A DNA stretch of 64,000 nucleotides from Lachnospiraceae bacterium (GTDB taxonomy: Bacteria > Bacillota > Clostridia > Lachnospirales > Lachnospiraceae), in the NCBI GenBank assembly GCA_900199595.1, contig FZRB01000003.1, positions 62,001 to 126,000 of the forward strand, given 5' to 3'. A program made the translations under genes and the position numbers. The notes beneath the pieces were generated by a model that was given only the letters and a program-made list of their open reading frames with translations, did no database searches and was not told the DNA's origin. Every line of letters begins with the position of its first letter. The stretch's first letter is position 1. Positions 18,130 to 27,200 of the stretch are shown here, in pieces.

Positions 18130-18894
18130 ATGAATGGTAGTGAGGTTGTTATCAGAACCGAGAATCTGGAAAAGAGTTTTTCAATTGGTGGTAAGAAACA
18201 GACGATACTGGATGATCTGAATCTTGAGATTTATAAGGGAGATTTCACGGTCATTATGGGTTCATCAGGAGCCGGAAAATCAACTCTTTTATATTCTCTT
18301 TCGGGGATGGATAAACCGTCGGATGGACATATAACCTATTGTGGTAAAGATATTACGAAAATGAATGATGATAAGCTTGCTGTTTTCAGAAGAAAGCACT
18401 GCGGATTTGTTTTTCAGCAGGTGCATCTGATAGACAGCATGAGCGTTATGGATAATGTAATCAGTACCGGAATGCTGACAGGTCAGAAGCAGAAGAACCT
18501 GAAGAAAAAAGCTTCGAACCTGTTTGGAAAGGTTGGTATCTCACAGGATATGACAGAAAAGTTTTCTTCCCAGATGTCCGGAGGTGAGGCGCAGAGATGT
18601 GCAATGGTAAGAGCACTAATAAATGATCCGGATGTGGTTTTCGCTGATGAACCAACAGGCGCACTTAACAGCGCGGGTGTTAAAGCGGTACTAGACGTAC
18701 TGACAGACATCAATGAATCAGGACAGTCTGTGGTTATGGTTACTCATGACATCAAGTCAGCCAGACGTGGAAACAGGATAATCTATCTTAAGGATGGTGG
18801 AATACTCGGAGAATGTAGACTTGGAAAATACGTGAGCGGTGATAAAGATAGACATCAAAAACTAAGAGCGTTCCTTGAGGAGATGGGGTGGTGA
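18130..18894 (+). CDS. ABC transporter ATP-binding protein (MacB/LolD type)
   Basis: A 254-residue ATPase of the FtsX-linked exporter group. Walker A is GSSGAGKST, the Q-loop FVFQQ, the signature MSGGEAQRC and Walker B VVFADEPTG. It pairs with the large permease that follows. This pair type exports peptides or antibiotics or acts in bacitracin-like resistance. The ATG at 18130 follows AAAAGGAGACGCACA; the upstream in-frame start at 18076 is less likely. A TetR regulator ends the operon. Confidence 0.93.
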   Translation: MNGSEVVIRTENLEKSFSIGGKKQTILDDLNLEIYKGDFTVIMGSSGAGKSTLLYSLSGMDKPSDGHITYCGKDITKMNDDKLAVFRRKHCGFVFQQVHLIDSMSVMDNVISTGMLTGQKQKNLKKKASNLFGKVGISQDMTEKFSSQMSGGEAQRCAMVRALINDPDVVFADEPTGALNSAGVKAVLDVLTDINESGQSVVMVTHDIKSARRGNRIIYLKDGGILGECRLGKYVSGDKDRHQKLRAFLEEMGW

Positions 18895-18898
18895 AGGT

Positions 18899-18973
18899 AA
18901 CGATTTCGAAGAAATCGTTGCCAAGATTACAAAGCCCATAAGCAGGATGCACGAAGTGCATCGGGTTATGGGC
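18899..18973 (+). repeat. two triloop hairpins between ABC ATPase and permease
   Basis: AACGATTTC-GAA-GAAATCGTT (18899-18919) and a nested hairpin of GCCCATAA/TTATGGGC (18934-18941 and 18966-18973) around GATGCAC-GAA-GTGCATC (18946-18962). They lie inside the operon and have no T tract, so a role in mRNA processing or differential stability is more likely than termination. They share the perfect-stem, 3-nt-loop design seen in other intergenic elements of the window. Confidence 0.6.
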
Positions 18974-18989
18974 TGGACTGGAGAAAAAT

Positions 18990-21359
18990 ATGATTAAACT
19001 TATTAAATCACACATACGTAAGGACCATACTATTCTGACTATATTCCTTATGATTATGATCCTTTCAACTTTTTTGATGAATATCGGACTTATGGCTTCG
19101 AAGTATGAAAGTCTCTTTGACGAATATGTTGATGAGCTTAACCTTCCTGATTATATCTCATTTATTGCTTCTTACTATGTTCCTGATTCTGAGGATGACA
19201 TCAGGAAGATGTTTGAAGATGCAGAATATGTGGAGTCTTTCCATATGTCAGACGTGGTATGCTTTCCGTCTTATAAATTAAAGACTGATAAGAATGGTGA
19301 GGAAGAAACGGAAGAAGATCTGATGATTCAGAATATGAATGATCCGGGTAACAGAAAGCTGATCGTTTTTTCTGAACGGGATGACAGCGTCTCAGGAAAA
19401 AAGATATATCTGAATCTTCATACTGCGCTTTCTAATGACCTATCAGTTGGTGATAAGATTTACATGGATACAAACCAGGGAAAGTACAAATTTACACTGG
19501 CAGGTATATATCAGCATCAGTTTATGGGCGGATTTGAATCTTATTATTCGGCTTTGGTTGAAGAGGATGATTTCGAGATACTGAAAGAAGACAGGGATAA
19601 GATACTTGAAAATGGGTCCGATTCCATTTGCGATAAGATTGTTACCGTAAATGTAAAAGATGGTTTCAGTGTTGAGAAGAGTCTTAAGGAGACGAAGGAT
19701 ACTTTGGCAGAGGAACTATGTATTCCTGCAGATGGCTTCGCACATATAGAAGGCAGAATGTCTTATATATCAATTGTAAATATTTTAGCAGCCTTTATGT
19801 GTGCTTTTGCAGTTCTTGTTTTGATTATCTGTGTCATAATCATAGTATTTACAATCAATAATAACATTAATCGTGATGTTACAAATATCGGCGTTCTGAA
19901 GGCTGTGGGATATACGGTGTCTCAGATCAGACTCTCGCTTATGACAGAGTACATTATGGTCGGCGCCATCGGTTCGATAGTAGGAATAGCGCTGTCTTAT
20001 GTGGTCTACCCTATTATTGAGAAGTCTGTAATAAGAGAAATAACGGGACTCATATGGAAGAACAAATTCTTCCCTGAGTTTAGCATCGGAATTCTGGCAG
20101 GAGTTCTCGTGCTTATTACATTTACGGTATTTCTATCAACTGCAAGAATTAAAAATCTACATCCCGCAAATGCACTTAGATTTGGATTTAGTTCCACTAA
20201 GAATCTGAAGAATCGTATGCCGATGGAAAAGACTAGGGGAGAGGTAAATATTCTGCTTGCAGTTAAAACCTTCCTGCAGTCGCCGGTGCAGAGTTTTGTC
20301 ATCGTGTGCATAGTCTTGGTGGTGGCTTTTATTACAGCATTTTCGGCAGTCATGTATTATAATACAAAGGTAGATATATCGAAGCTTCAGAGGATGATTC
20401 TTGGTGACGTGGCAGATGGTTATTACTACGTGAATAATACTTCTGCAGATGCTGTAAATGAGACAATTGAACATCTTGAAACAATCGATGACGAAAGTAA
20501 GTTTTATGGTATATCGCTTTACTACGCTTATATAGGCGACAAAGAAACGAATCTTGTTTATACAACAGATCCATCTGCCCTCAGCTTTGATCTTTATAGT
20601 GGCAGGATGTTCGAAACAGACGATGAAACCGTACTAGGAAGCTCTCTAGCAGATGAGCTTGGGCTGGGGATTGGAGATACCATTAAGGCTTTATATGGTG
20701 GTAAGACCAAGGAGTTTAAGATAACAGGCCTTCAACAGTCGGCATTTAATAACAGGCTTTATGTGACTGAGGGGGCTGCAGAGGATTTAGGCGTACATAC
20801 AGGCTACGAGTATATCAGAGTCAGTGTTAAGGATGCTGATGCAGAGAAGGTTGATGACATCCTGAGAAAAGGTGAGAAGCTGGGTGACAGCAATATAACT
20901 GAAACCGAAAATAACTATAGATATCAGCATAGTAAGGAAAATGCTCCAGTCTTTGCTATAGGATTTATTGTCTTCCTGTTGGTTGCAGCAAATGTCATTA
21001 TAATTCTTCTTGTAATAAGACTGCTCCTGAAGAGCATCTTTGTTAAAAGAGAAAAGGAATTTGGAATAAAGAAGGCACTTGGTTTTACAAGTACACAGCT
21101 TCGTGTTCAGTTATCACTTTCGCTTATTCCTGCAACTGCGATTGCAGCGGGAATTGGCGCGGTAGTAGGATACTTCTTCATTAATCCGCTCTTTGGATTC
21201 GTGCTGGGTGGATTTGGTATCAAGAGTTCTCACCTGATAGTAAAGCCGGAGCTTGTGGTTGGACCGGCCATAGCAGTAGTAATAATGGTATTCGTGTTCA
21301 GTTTCGTGATGTCAGGAAGGATGAAGAAGGTTTCAGCATATCGATTAATTCAAGAGTAA
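18990..21359 (+). CDS. ABC transporter permease (FtsX family)
   Basis: A 789-residue permease with ten membrane helices in the FtsX/MacB-like arrangement: one N-terminal helix, a large extracellular domain (~residues 50-250), three helices, a helix and second extracellular domain (~430-640) and three final helices. The two FtsX cores are marked by NRDVTNIGVLKAVGYT and REKEFGIKKALGFTSTQ. It works with the ATPase at 18130 in exporting or sensing an extracellular compound. GGAG precedes the ATG. Confidence 0.9.
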   Translation: MIKLIKSHIRKDHTILTIFLMIMILSTFLMNIGLMASKYESLFDEYVDELNLPDYISFIASYYVPDSEDDIRKMFEDAEYVESFHMSDVVCFPSYKLKTDKNGEEETEEDLMIQNMNDPGNRKLIVFSERDDSVSGKKIYLNLHTALSNDLSVGDKIYMDTNQGKYKFTLAGIYQHQFMGGFESYYSALVEEDDFEILKEDRDKILENGSDSICDKIVTVNVKDGFSVEKSLKETKDTLAEELCIPADGFAHIEGRMSYISIVNILAAFMCAFAVLVLIICVIIIVFTINNNINRDVTNIGVLKAVGYTVSQIRLSLMTEYIMVGAIGSIVGIALSYVVYPIIEKSVIREITGLIWKNKFFPEFSIGILAGVLVLITFTVFLSTARIKNLHPANALRFGFSSTKNLKNRMPMEKTRGEVNILLAVKTFLQSPVQSFVIVCIVLVVAFITAFSAVMYYNTKVDISKLQRMILGDVADGYYYVNNTSADAVNETIEHLETIDDESKFYGISLYYAYIGDKETNLVYTTDPSALSFDLYSGRMFETDDETVLGSSLADELGLGIGDTIKALYGGKTKEFKITGLQQSAFNNRLYVTEGAAEDLGVHTGYEYIRVSVKDADAEKVDDILRKGEKLGDSNITETENNYRYQHSKENAPVFAIGFIVFLLVAANVIIILLVIRLLLKSIFVKREKEFGIKKALGFTSTQLRVQLSLSLIPATAIAAGIGAVVGYFFINPLFGFVLGGFGIKSSHLIVKPELVVGPAIAVVIMVFVFSFVMSGRMKKVSAYRLIQE

Positions 21360-21418
21360 AAGTTATAGAGAATGCTTTCATCATAAATGGATGATGAAGG
21401 AAAGTACAAGGAGAAAAA

Positions 21419-21985
21419 ATGCAGGTAAAAAAGGATGATATTCAGAATAAGATTCTTGCGGTATCTGAGAGGTTGTTTATTAAAAATGGCTATGAGAACA
21501 CTTCTCTCAAAATGATTGCAGATAAGAGTTACATCAGTAAGAGTAATATCTATCGTTATTACAAATCAAAGGAAGAAATATATGAAACCCTTGTAGGACC
21601 TGCGAGAACTGAGATAATGAAGTTAATGTCATACTTTTTTACTGATGATTTTGTGGGTAAATATACTCCTGATAAATGTGAAGAGATATCGCCGGTTCTT
21701 GCCAGGCTGTTTAGCGGGCATCGCAGCGGAATGCTCATTATGCTGCGAAACGGATCAGGATCGGATAGGAGAATGATAGAGCAGGAGATTATAGGAAAGT
21801 TTATAGAGGCATGTCCTATAGATGATGAAGGAGCTAAGGAAATGATATCTAAAATCCTGATATTCGGTCTGACAGATATTCTTTTAAAATTTTCTGATGA
21901 AGAAAGCATTACGAAAGAATTGAATATGCTGATTTATTATCACTATCTTGGACTTAATGGTTTGAAGGAAAAATTAGGGGTATAA
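21419..21985 (+). CDS. TetR/AcrR family transcriptional regulator
   Basis: A 188-residue TetR-family regulator. The HTH around residues 25-50 (NTSLKMIADKSYISKSNIYRYY) is clear. The C-terminal domain has no recognisable ligand motif. It follows the FtsX-type permease by 59 bp with AAGGAG before the ATG and likely controls the ABC exporter operon. Its binding site is not identified. Confidence 0.88.
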   Translation: MQVKKDDIQNKILAVSERLFIKNGYENTSLKMIADKSYISKSNIYRYYKSKEEIYETLVGPARTEIMKLMSYFFTDDFVGKYTPDKCEEISPVLARLFSGHRSGMLIMLRNGSGSDRRMIEQEIIGKFIEACPIDDEGAKEMISKILIFGLTDILLKFSDEESITKELNMLIYYHYLGLNGLKEKLGV

Positions 21986-22037
21986 TAATATAACATTAAC
22001 AAGATTCTTTTATCTTTTTTCAAGAGATTAATTATAG

Positions 22038-22043
22038 TATAAT
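22038..22043 (+). promoter_or_regulatory. -10 element before glutathione peroxidase
   Basis: A perfect TATAAT 44 bp before the ATG at 22087. The -35 region is only T-rich, so promoter strength is uncertain. Confidence 0.4.
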
Positions 22044-22086
22044 GTATCTGTAGTTTTATTTATTGTGCTTGTTAAGGAGGTATGCA

Positions 22087-22632
22087 ATGGGTACAGTTTA
22101 TGATTTTACAGTTAAGGACAGAGAAGGGAATGAAAAGAGCCTTAAGGATTATGAAGGAAAGGTGCTTTTGATTGTAAATACAGCAACAGGCTGTGGTTTT
22201 ACTCCTCATTATGATCCGCTTGAAGCAATGTATAAGGAATTAAAGGAAAAGGGTTTTGAGATACTTGATTTTCCGTGTAATCAGTTTGCAGGTCAGGCTC
22301 CTGATTCAGATGAAAAGATTAATGAATTCTGTACGATGAAGTTCGGAACAGAGTTTCCAAGATTTGCGAAGATTGAAGTGAATGGCGAAAACGCATTACC
22401 ACTTTTTGCTTTTCTGGCAACAGAGAAGCCTTTTGAGGGCTTTGGTAAAGGAATAAAGAATGCTGCATTAGAAAAATTTGCAAATGCAAATAATAAGAAG
22501 TTTGGTGAAAAGGCATACATTAAGTGGAACTTTACAAAGTTTCTGGTAAACAGAAAGGGTGAAGTAGTAGCCCGTTTTGAACCTACTGTGGATATGGAGG
22601 AAGTAAAGCAGGCAGTTGAAGCAGAGCTTTAA
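22087..22632 (+). CDS. glutathione peroxidase-family thiol peroxidase
   Basis: A 181-residue GPx-family protein that reduces peroxides. The peroxidatic residue is Cys in NTATGCGFTPHYDPLE, not selenocysteine. FPCNQFAGQAP holds the conserved Gln and Asn environment, and KWNFTKFLVNRKGEVVARFEPT the catalytic Trp-Asn. In bacteria lacking glutathione such enzymes use thioredoxin. The ATG at 22087 follows AAGGAGG; an overlapping ATG at 22082 is out of frame. The gene ends directly against the convergent TetR gene. Confidence 0.95.
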   Translation: MGTVYDFTVKDREGNEKSLKDYEGKVLLIVNTATGCGFTPHYDPLEAMYKELKEKGFEILDFPCNQFAGQAPDSDEKINEFCTMKFGTEFPRFAKIEVNGENALPLFAFLATEKPFEGFGKGIKNAALEKFANANNKKFGEKAYIKWNFTKFLVNRKGEVVARFEPTVDMEEVKQAVEAEL

Positions 22633-23175
22633 TCAGATTCGTTTGAGATATTCTTCCAAGATTTCCTTGATGTATTCCGGTGAATCTGTCATTCCACGGT
22701 CAACCCATTTGAATATAACATTCCAGATAGCACCTATATTGAAGGCAATAAGGTAATCAGGTTCGAGGCTGCCGATAAGAGCGTGGAAGGGGTTATTACT
22801 CATATCAAGGCTTTCATTGAGTTCCGGAATGACAACATTTAATTTGATAAGCAAGAGATACAGCATGTTATTTTTATGAAGCAGCTGAAGCATGTCTCTG
22901 TTTTTATCACAAAAATCAAATATTACGGAAAGTGGTCCATCAGGTGATGTGGTTAGAGCCTGGACATATTCATAGATAGCATTATTGATTATAGAATCAA
23001 GTACATCGTCTTTAGATGAAAAGTTATTGTAAAAGGTCTTTCTTTCCAGACCGGTTTCAAGGACTATCTGTTTGACAGTGATTTCAGAAAAGGGATTATC
23101 CTGCATTAGTTTTATTAATGCATCGGTAATCTCTTTTTTTGATCTGATTGATGAAGGGTTTGGGGATTTTTTCAT
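22633..23175 (-). CDS. TetR/AcrR family transcriptional regulator
   Basis: A 180-residue TetR-family regulator on the minus strand. HTH segment SEITVKQIVLETGLERKTFYNNFSSKDDVLD is evident near residues 30-60, with a C-terminal domain like DhaS/TetR_C_8 types. The start at 23175 has AGGA 8 bp upstream; a longer reading to 23244 lacks a ribosome site. Its stop abuts the peroxidase stop (convergent). A 24-bp palindrome lies about 140 bp upstream of its start. Confidence 0.87.
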   Translation of the reverse strand: MKKSPNPSSIRSKKEITDALIKLMQDNPFSEITVKQIVLETGLERKTFYNNFSSKDDVLDSIINNAIYEYVQALTTSPDGPLSVIFDFCDKNRDMLQLLHKNNMLYLLLIKLNVVIPELNESLDMSNNPFHALIGSLEPDYLIAFNIGAIWNVIFKWVDRGMTDSPEYIKEILEEYLKRI

Positions 23176-23313
23176 TTTGTGATTCCTCGTATTTTTGAAT
23201 TGGAATAGAAAGCCAATGCTTGTAAAGGAGTAAAAAATACACATATCTGTAAAATCGTGTAACTTTTCTCCAAGCTATTTACACATATCTTTGAGAATCG
23301 TATCATATAACCA

Positions 23314-23337
23314 ATAATTACACAAGTGTGTAATTAT
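23314..23337. promoter_or_regulatory. 24-bp palindrome, candidate TetR operator
   Basis: The half-sites ATAATTACAC (23314-23323) and GTGTAATTAT (23328-23337) are exact reverse complements around a 4-bp centre. The sequence lies upstream of the minus-strand TetR gene and next to a repeat element. TetR proteins bind such palindromes, so autoregulation is inferred. Confidence 0.55.
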
Positions 23338-23354
23338 TTGCACGAGTAAAAATA

Positions 23355-23664
23355 TGACATAAGTGTCAAAAGTCAAAAGCGTTCTTGCTTGCAAGAAAAG
23401 CTTGTTGACTTTATGACACGCTGAAACATGAGGAAATAGCAATTTTCGTAGAAAATTAGCGGTTTCCGAATGTTTCTAGGATTGCGAGAACAGTCCTCGA
23501 TTATGCAATAATCGAGGATCCGAAGGATGCGTTCTGCAAAGCAGAACCAAGACTTGCAAAGCAAGGCTTGCATATCTCCTCTGGAGATATGGCACGAATT
23601 GCTTTAGCAATGGAGCAATCCGTATGTCATATGGTGTCAAAAGGTACTTTTGACACCCACATCA
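23355..23664 (+). mobile_element. hairpin-rich MITE-like element, long copy (about 310 bp)
   Basis: This non-coding element begins TGACATAAGTGTCAAAAG and ends TACTTTTGACACCCACATCA. It is built of short perfect hairpins with 3-nt loops: AATTTTC-GTA-GAAAATT (23441-23457), CGATTAT-GCA-ATAATCG (23498-23514), GTTCTGC-AAA-GCAGAAC (23531-23547), ATATCTCC-TCT-GGAGATAT and ATTGC-TTTA-GCAAT. A second copy lies inverted at 42403-42607 and a 39-bp copy at 29599-29637. About 105 bp (roughly 23485-23592) are unique to this copy. No transposase is encoded. The gap 23176-23691 holds only this and the palindrome before it. Confidence 0.8.
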
Positions 23665-23691
23665 AAATATTAAATGATATGAGGTACAAAA

Positions 23692-24210
23692 GTGAAAGAA
23701 TACATATTACTTTTACCATTAATATTCATATTTCATGACATGGAGGAGGTCGTTGGCTTTTGTTGGTTCTTCAGGAAGAATCCCTGGCTTTATGATAGAT
23801 TTCCTAAGGTTATGAATGCTTATCGAGGGATAACCAATGAGGGAATGGCAGTCGGTGTATATGAAGAGTTTATTCCGTTCTTTGGGGTGAGTCTTTTGGC
23901 TTATTATTTTCCAAGTAAGATTTTATATGCACTTTGGTTCGGAATATTTCTCTCTCTGGCAGGACATTTCATAGTTCATATAGGACACACGATTTATCTT
24001 AGAAAGTATATTCCCAGTTTTATTACAAGTGTAATCTGTCTTCCTGTCAGTGTGAATATTCTTCTTAGATGCGCAAGGACTATGACTTTTGATGCAGTGA
24101 CAGTTATAGCTATTGTTGTAAGTATTCTACTGATGATGGCAAATCTAAAATTAGCACATGCGTTGGTGCACTATGTTAATGATAAGTTAGTTTCACAAGG
24201 ATTAGCCTAG
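23692..24210 (+). CDS. HXXEE domain membrane protein
   Basis: A 172-residue membrane protein of the HXXEE family: the name-giving motif HDMEE lies in LIFIFHDMEEVVGFCW near the N-terminus, and later His residues in GHFIVHIGHTIYLRKY complete the pattern. These suggest a membrane-embedded metal enzyme, with unknown function. The start codon is GTG at 23692 in a region just after the repeat element, which may supply or disturb its promoter. Confidence 0.82.
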   Translation: MKEYILLLPLIFIFHDMEEVVGFCWFFRKNPWLYDRFPKVMNAYRGITNEGMAVGVYEEFIPFFGVSLLAYYFPSKILYALWFGIFLSLAGHFIVHIGHTIYLRKYIPSFITSVICLPVSVNILLRCARTMTFDAVTVIAIVVSILLMMANLKLAHALVHYVNDKLVSQGLA

Positions 24211-24234
24211 AAGAGATAAAGGAGTTAGCAAAGA

Positions 24235-24903
24235 ATGAAAGTGGTGATAATTAATGGTAGTCCAAGGAAAAACGGTGTAACTGCAGAAGCTCTTCATATA
24301 GTCGAGAATAACCTTGCCAGGGAAGGCATAGATGTTGAATTCTATAATCTATTAGATATTAATATGTTGCATTGTATAGGCTGTTGTTCTTGTTATAAAA
24401 CAGGACATTGTTGCTTAGATGATGATGCAGAAAAATTGTCTCAACGAATAGCCAAAGCGGATGGTCTGGTACTTGGTTCACCTACCTATGCCAGCAATGT
24501 TTCGGGACTTATGAAGGACTTTATTGACAGGGGACATTTTGTTATAGAACAGCTGTTACACGGAAAGTACTGTGTAACTATTGCAACCGGTGAAAACTAT
24601 GGTAATAGGGATGCTCTTAAAGTATTAAATAATCTTGTTCTATACTCAGGTGGAAAGAAGTGCTGCAGTTTTGCGATGAATGTTCCATTCAATAACACAG
24701 AAGTGGTAAGAGAAAAGCTAACAGCAAAATGTAATCAGGCATCTGAAAAGCTGATTAAAGGTCTGAAGAAAAAGAAGCAGTATCATATACAAACACTATT
24801 CAATAACATTGTATGTTCAGTTGGAATAAGGCCACTGATAAAACGAAAAGGATCTCAGTACCAGGGGGTTATAGATAAATGGACTAAGCTCGGCATTTAT
24901 TAA
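24235..24903 (+). CDS. flavodoxin-fold NAD(P)H-dependent FMN reductase family protein
   Basis: A 222-residue flavoprotein. INGSPRKNGVTAEAL is the FMN phosphate loop, CIGCCSCYKTGHC a Cys-rich loop typical of the iron-sulfur flavoprotein-like and multimeric flavodoxin WrbA-like groups, and LGSPTYASNVSGLMKDFIDRG the second FMN loop. It is a cytosolic redox enzyme with unknown partner. It follows the HXXEE gene by 24 bp and likely shares its operon. Confidence 0.88.
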   Translation: MKVVIINGSPRKNGVTAEALHIVENNLAREGIDVEFYNLLDINMLHCIGCCSCYKTGHCCLDDDAEKLSQRIAKADGLVLGSPTYASNVSGLMKDFIDRGHFVIEQLLHGKYCVTIATGENYGNRDALKVLNNLVLYSGGKKCCSFAMNVPFNNTEVVREKLTAKCNQASEKLIKGLKKKKQYHIQTLFNNIVCSVGIRPLIKRKGSQYQGVIDKWTKLGIY

Positions 24904-24941
24904 TATATAATTAAAGTTAAGATAAAGTTTTTAAACATTAT

Positions 24942-25288
24942 ATGGAGTATAATGACTATAAAGAATTATTGAAAAAAAAGGATACATCAAAAATGACACG
25001 AAAAATCAGTATAAGAGAAAATATAACTGTCATTGTACTTACACTGGTAATGACATTTATGGAAATGACAGCATTACCGGCTGATCTAATCTGCGACTTA
25101 AAAGTTAAAGTCATAAATCCTATTTACTTTTCTTTGATGATTAATTTTCTGATAGCATTTTTAATATGCTGGTTATGCAGGAGATTTCTTATAAAAGAAT
25201 GGACTTTTGGTATGCATATCTGATTGTGAATATCATTTTGGGGATATATGGCATTGTATTAATTATAAATGAAGAGAAGGTATGTTGA
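24942..25288 (+). pseudogene. small three-helix membrane protein, apparently frameshifted
   Basis: The frame from 24942 (or from the ATG at 24993, which has GGAT upstream) runs to a stop at 25223 and encodes 93 residues with two helices (DUF2798-like). At the T run 25205-25208 the reading switches: in the -1 frame 25208-25288 continues with a third hydrophobic helix, WYAYLIVNIILGIYGIVLI. One lost T would explain this. Without the shift the protein ends in EWTFGMHI. Either a real truncation, a sequencing error, or a natural two-helix protein. Confidence 0.5.
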
Positions 25289-25292
25289 TATC

Positions 25293-26030
25293 ATGGGAGC
25301 AAAGACACATATTTCAGTAATTATACCTGCACATAACGAAGAAAAATATATAAAGAGATGCATCGATTCTATTAAGGCTGCTGACAGTGTTTTCCCAGGA
25401 AACACTGAGATTATTGTAGTCTGCAATCGGTGTACAGATAGAACGGAGCATATTGCAGAAGAAAATGGAGCAGTAACTATAATAAATGAAGATAGGTGTA
25501 TCGCTAAGGTAAGGAATGCCGGTATAGCTGCTGCTAAAGGAAAAATAATAGTCACCATAGATGCAGACAACCGTATGACGAAGAATACGCTTCGGGAGGT
25601 ATATTCACTCCTCCGGAGTGGCCGGTATATCGGTGGAGGTGCTCCGATTCGGTTCGAGAGATATTCATTTCCACTATGGTGTAATGATATTCTATGTAGA
25701 GTGTCTTTTAAGTTGACAGGTTTATATAGTGGAATCTTCTGGGCTGAGAAGAAAACCTTTGATGCTATAGGTGGATTTGTAGATAAGAAAGCCATGGAGG
25801 ATGTTGCCACTGCTAAGCTTCTTAAAAAGTATGGAAATAAGCAGGGCAAAAAATATACTACACTTCAAAAAAATTATCTGATTAATTCAACAAGAAAGTA
25901 TGATGATCTTGGTGACTGGCTTTATCTAAAACTTATGGTTAAAAATGCAGGTGTTTTGTTAAAGGCTGCTTTTGGTGATAAAACAGGAATGGATAAACTT
26001 CTGGATGAAATGTTTTATGATTATAATTAA
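25293..26030 (+). CDS. family 2 glycosyltransferase
   Basis: A 245-residue GT-A fold glycosyltransferase (GT2). ISVIIPAHNEEKYIKRCIDSI is the nucleotide-binding start and VTIDADNRMTK holds the DxD-like metal site. It has no membrane anchor. The C-terminus is helical. The sugar acceptor is unknown. The ATG at 25293 is preferred since the conserved strand begins six residues later; an alternative ATG at 25269 overlaps the upstream gene. Confidence 0.88.
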   Translation: MGAKTHISVIIPAHNEEKYIKRCIDSIKAADSVFPGNTEIIVVCNRCTDRTEHIAEENGAVTIINEDRCIAKVRNAGIAAAKGKIIVTIDADNRMTKNTLREVYSLLRSGRYIGGGAPIRFERYSFPLWCNDILCRVSFKLTGLYSGIFWAEKKTFDAIGGFVDKKAMEDVATAKLLKKYGNKQGKKYTTLQKNYLINSTRKYDDLGDWLYLKLMVKNAGVLLKAAFGDKTGMDKLLDEMFYDYN

Positions 26031-26032
26031 AT

Positions 26033-26125
26033 AATTCACGGTTATTCTTGATAGTTACTCACGACATAGAGCTTATAAAAAAGGCATGCACCCGTGTTGT
26101 ACCATTTAATTCTTATGTCGAATAG
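26033..26125 (+). pseudogene. C-terminal relic of an ABC transporter ATPase
   Basis: A short open stretch after the glycosyltransferase reads FLIVTHDIELIKKACTRVV in one frame, then a stop at 26123-26125. VTHD is the H-loop and the following helix is typical for ABC ATPase ends. No Walker motifs precede it. It overlaps the 3' end of the minus-strand AraC gene, so it is a fragment left by deletion. Confidence 0.6.
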
Positions 26126-27060
26126 TTTCTGCGATATTCAAGAGGCTTTGCTTTGTAGTAATCGTAGAAGACTTTGGCAAATCTGCCCTGGTTGGTGTAG
26201 CCAACGCTGTTTGCAATATCAAGAATAGAGAGTGAAGTATTCTGCAGTTTATCTGCAGCATACTTCATTCTTTTTGATTTCATATAGTCTGAAAGGCATA
26301 GACCATAGACTTCCTTAAAATAATTTTTGAGACTGGTCTCGCTTACACCGAGTTCTGCAGCTATATCTTTAGCGGCAATATGTTTGCTGAGATCCTTTGT
26401 CAGTATATCATGTGCGCGCCTGGCAAGAGCAGCCTGAACTGAAGTGAGGTAGTGTGATTCAAAGGGGTATACGACATCCTCGGAAATGAGTAATTCAAAA
26501 ATCTCCAGAACCTTAAGCCGTATCCGACCAAGATTTTTACTATTAAGGAGCTGATACAGTTCTTTAAAGCGTATCAGAAGCCTGTTATCTGCTCTTCCGA
26601 TAAAGGTTTCGGTATTATTAAGAAATTTATCCAGCAAGAGCTCTATATCTATAGAAAATTTACCCAGAAAATCTTTAGCATCCTCGTCTAGCAGGGCTTC
26701 TATAATACTGATTTCTAATCCGGTGTAATTGCCAAGGGGATAGCTGAAGGAATCCATCTTTCTTTTTCTGGCTATGCATGTAAGCTGAGGAGATATATAA
26801 CTCACGGCTTCTTCAGGATGCTTAAATTCACATCTTCCGGCGATGCATTGATTAATAGTTGTCATCTCATACTTATATATCTTTTCGTCGAATGGAATAG
26901 TAGTACCGTTAACCTCATTAAGTGAAAGATATATTCCGGGAGTTATTGGATATACCGTAATTCGTATAGATCCTGCAGTAAAGCTTTCTTCCAGGGTTTT
27001 TATTTCATTATTTGTATTAAGTAGCTTTTCTACTTCTTTTGAATAATTGTTTTGTTTCAT
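26113..27060 (-). CDS. AraC family transcriptional regulator
   Basis: A 315-residue AraC-type activator on the minus strand. The C-terminal ~100 residues hold the two HTHs (HIAAKDIAAELGVSETSLKNYFKEVYG and SILDIANSVGYTNQGRFAKVFYDYYKAKPLEYR, described here in order only). The N-terminal 200 residues are a ligand or partner domain with Cys residues (TTINQCIAGRCEFKH). It is divergent from the first feoA, with a shared 140-bp gap, and is a likely iron- or redox-responsive regulator of feoAB. Start ATG at 27060. Confidence 0.9.
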   Translation of the reverse strand: MKQNNYSKEVEKLLNTNNEIKTLEESFTAGSIRITVYPITPGIYLSLNEVNGTTIPFDEKIYKYEMTTINQCIAGRCEFKHPEEAVSYISPQLTCIARKRKMDSFSYPLGNYTGLEISIIEALLDEDAKDFLGKFSIDIELLLDKFLNNTETFIGRADNRLLIRFKELYQLLNSKNLGRIRLKVLEIFELLISEDVVYPFESHYLTSVQAALARRAHDILTKDLSKHIAAKDIAAELGVSETSLKNYFKEVYGLCLSDYMKSKRMKYAADKLQNTSLSILDIANSVGYTNQGRFAKVFYDYYKAKPLEYRRNYST

Positions 27061-27200
27061 ATACTTGTTCCCTGTTTTTGCTAAATGAACCTTTTTTAAT
27101 GATTTTGGTATAGAAATACCGATGGGTTATATATATTATACACAAGTTAAATACAACAAACAATGAAAACATACTAAAGAATTATCAAAGGAGGGAGAGT

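Noticed and set aside
18899-18973. Transcription terminator between ABC ATPase and permease
   Set aside because: Hairpins have no T tract and the two genes must be co-expressed.
23373-23573. Minus-strand ORF of 66 codons inside the hairpin element
   Set aside because: It only follows the repeat's palindromes, has no ribosome site, and its plus-strand mirror in the second copy is a different frame.
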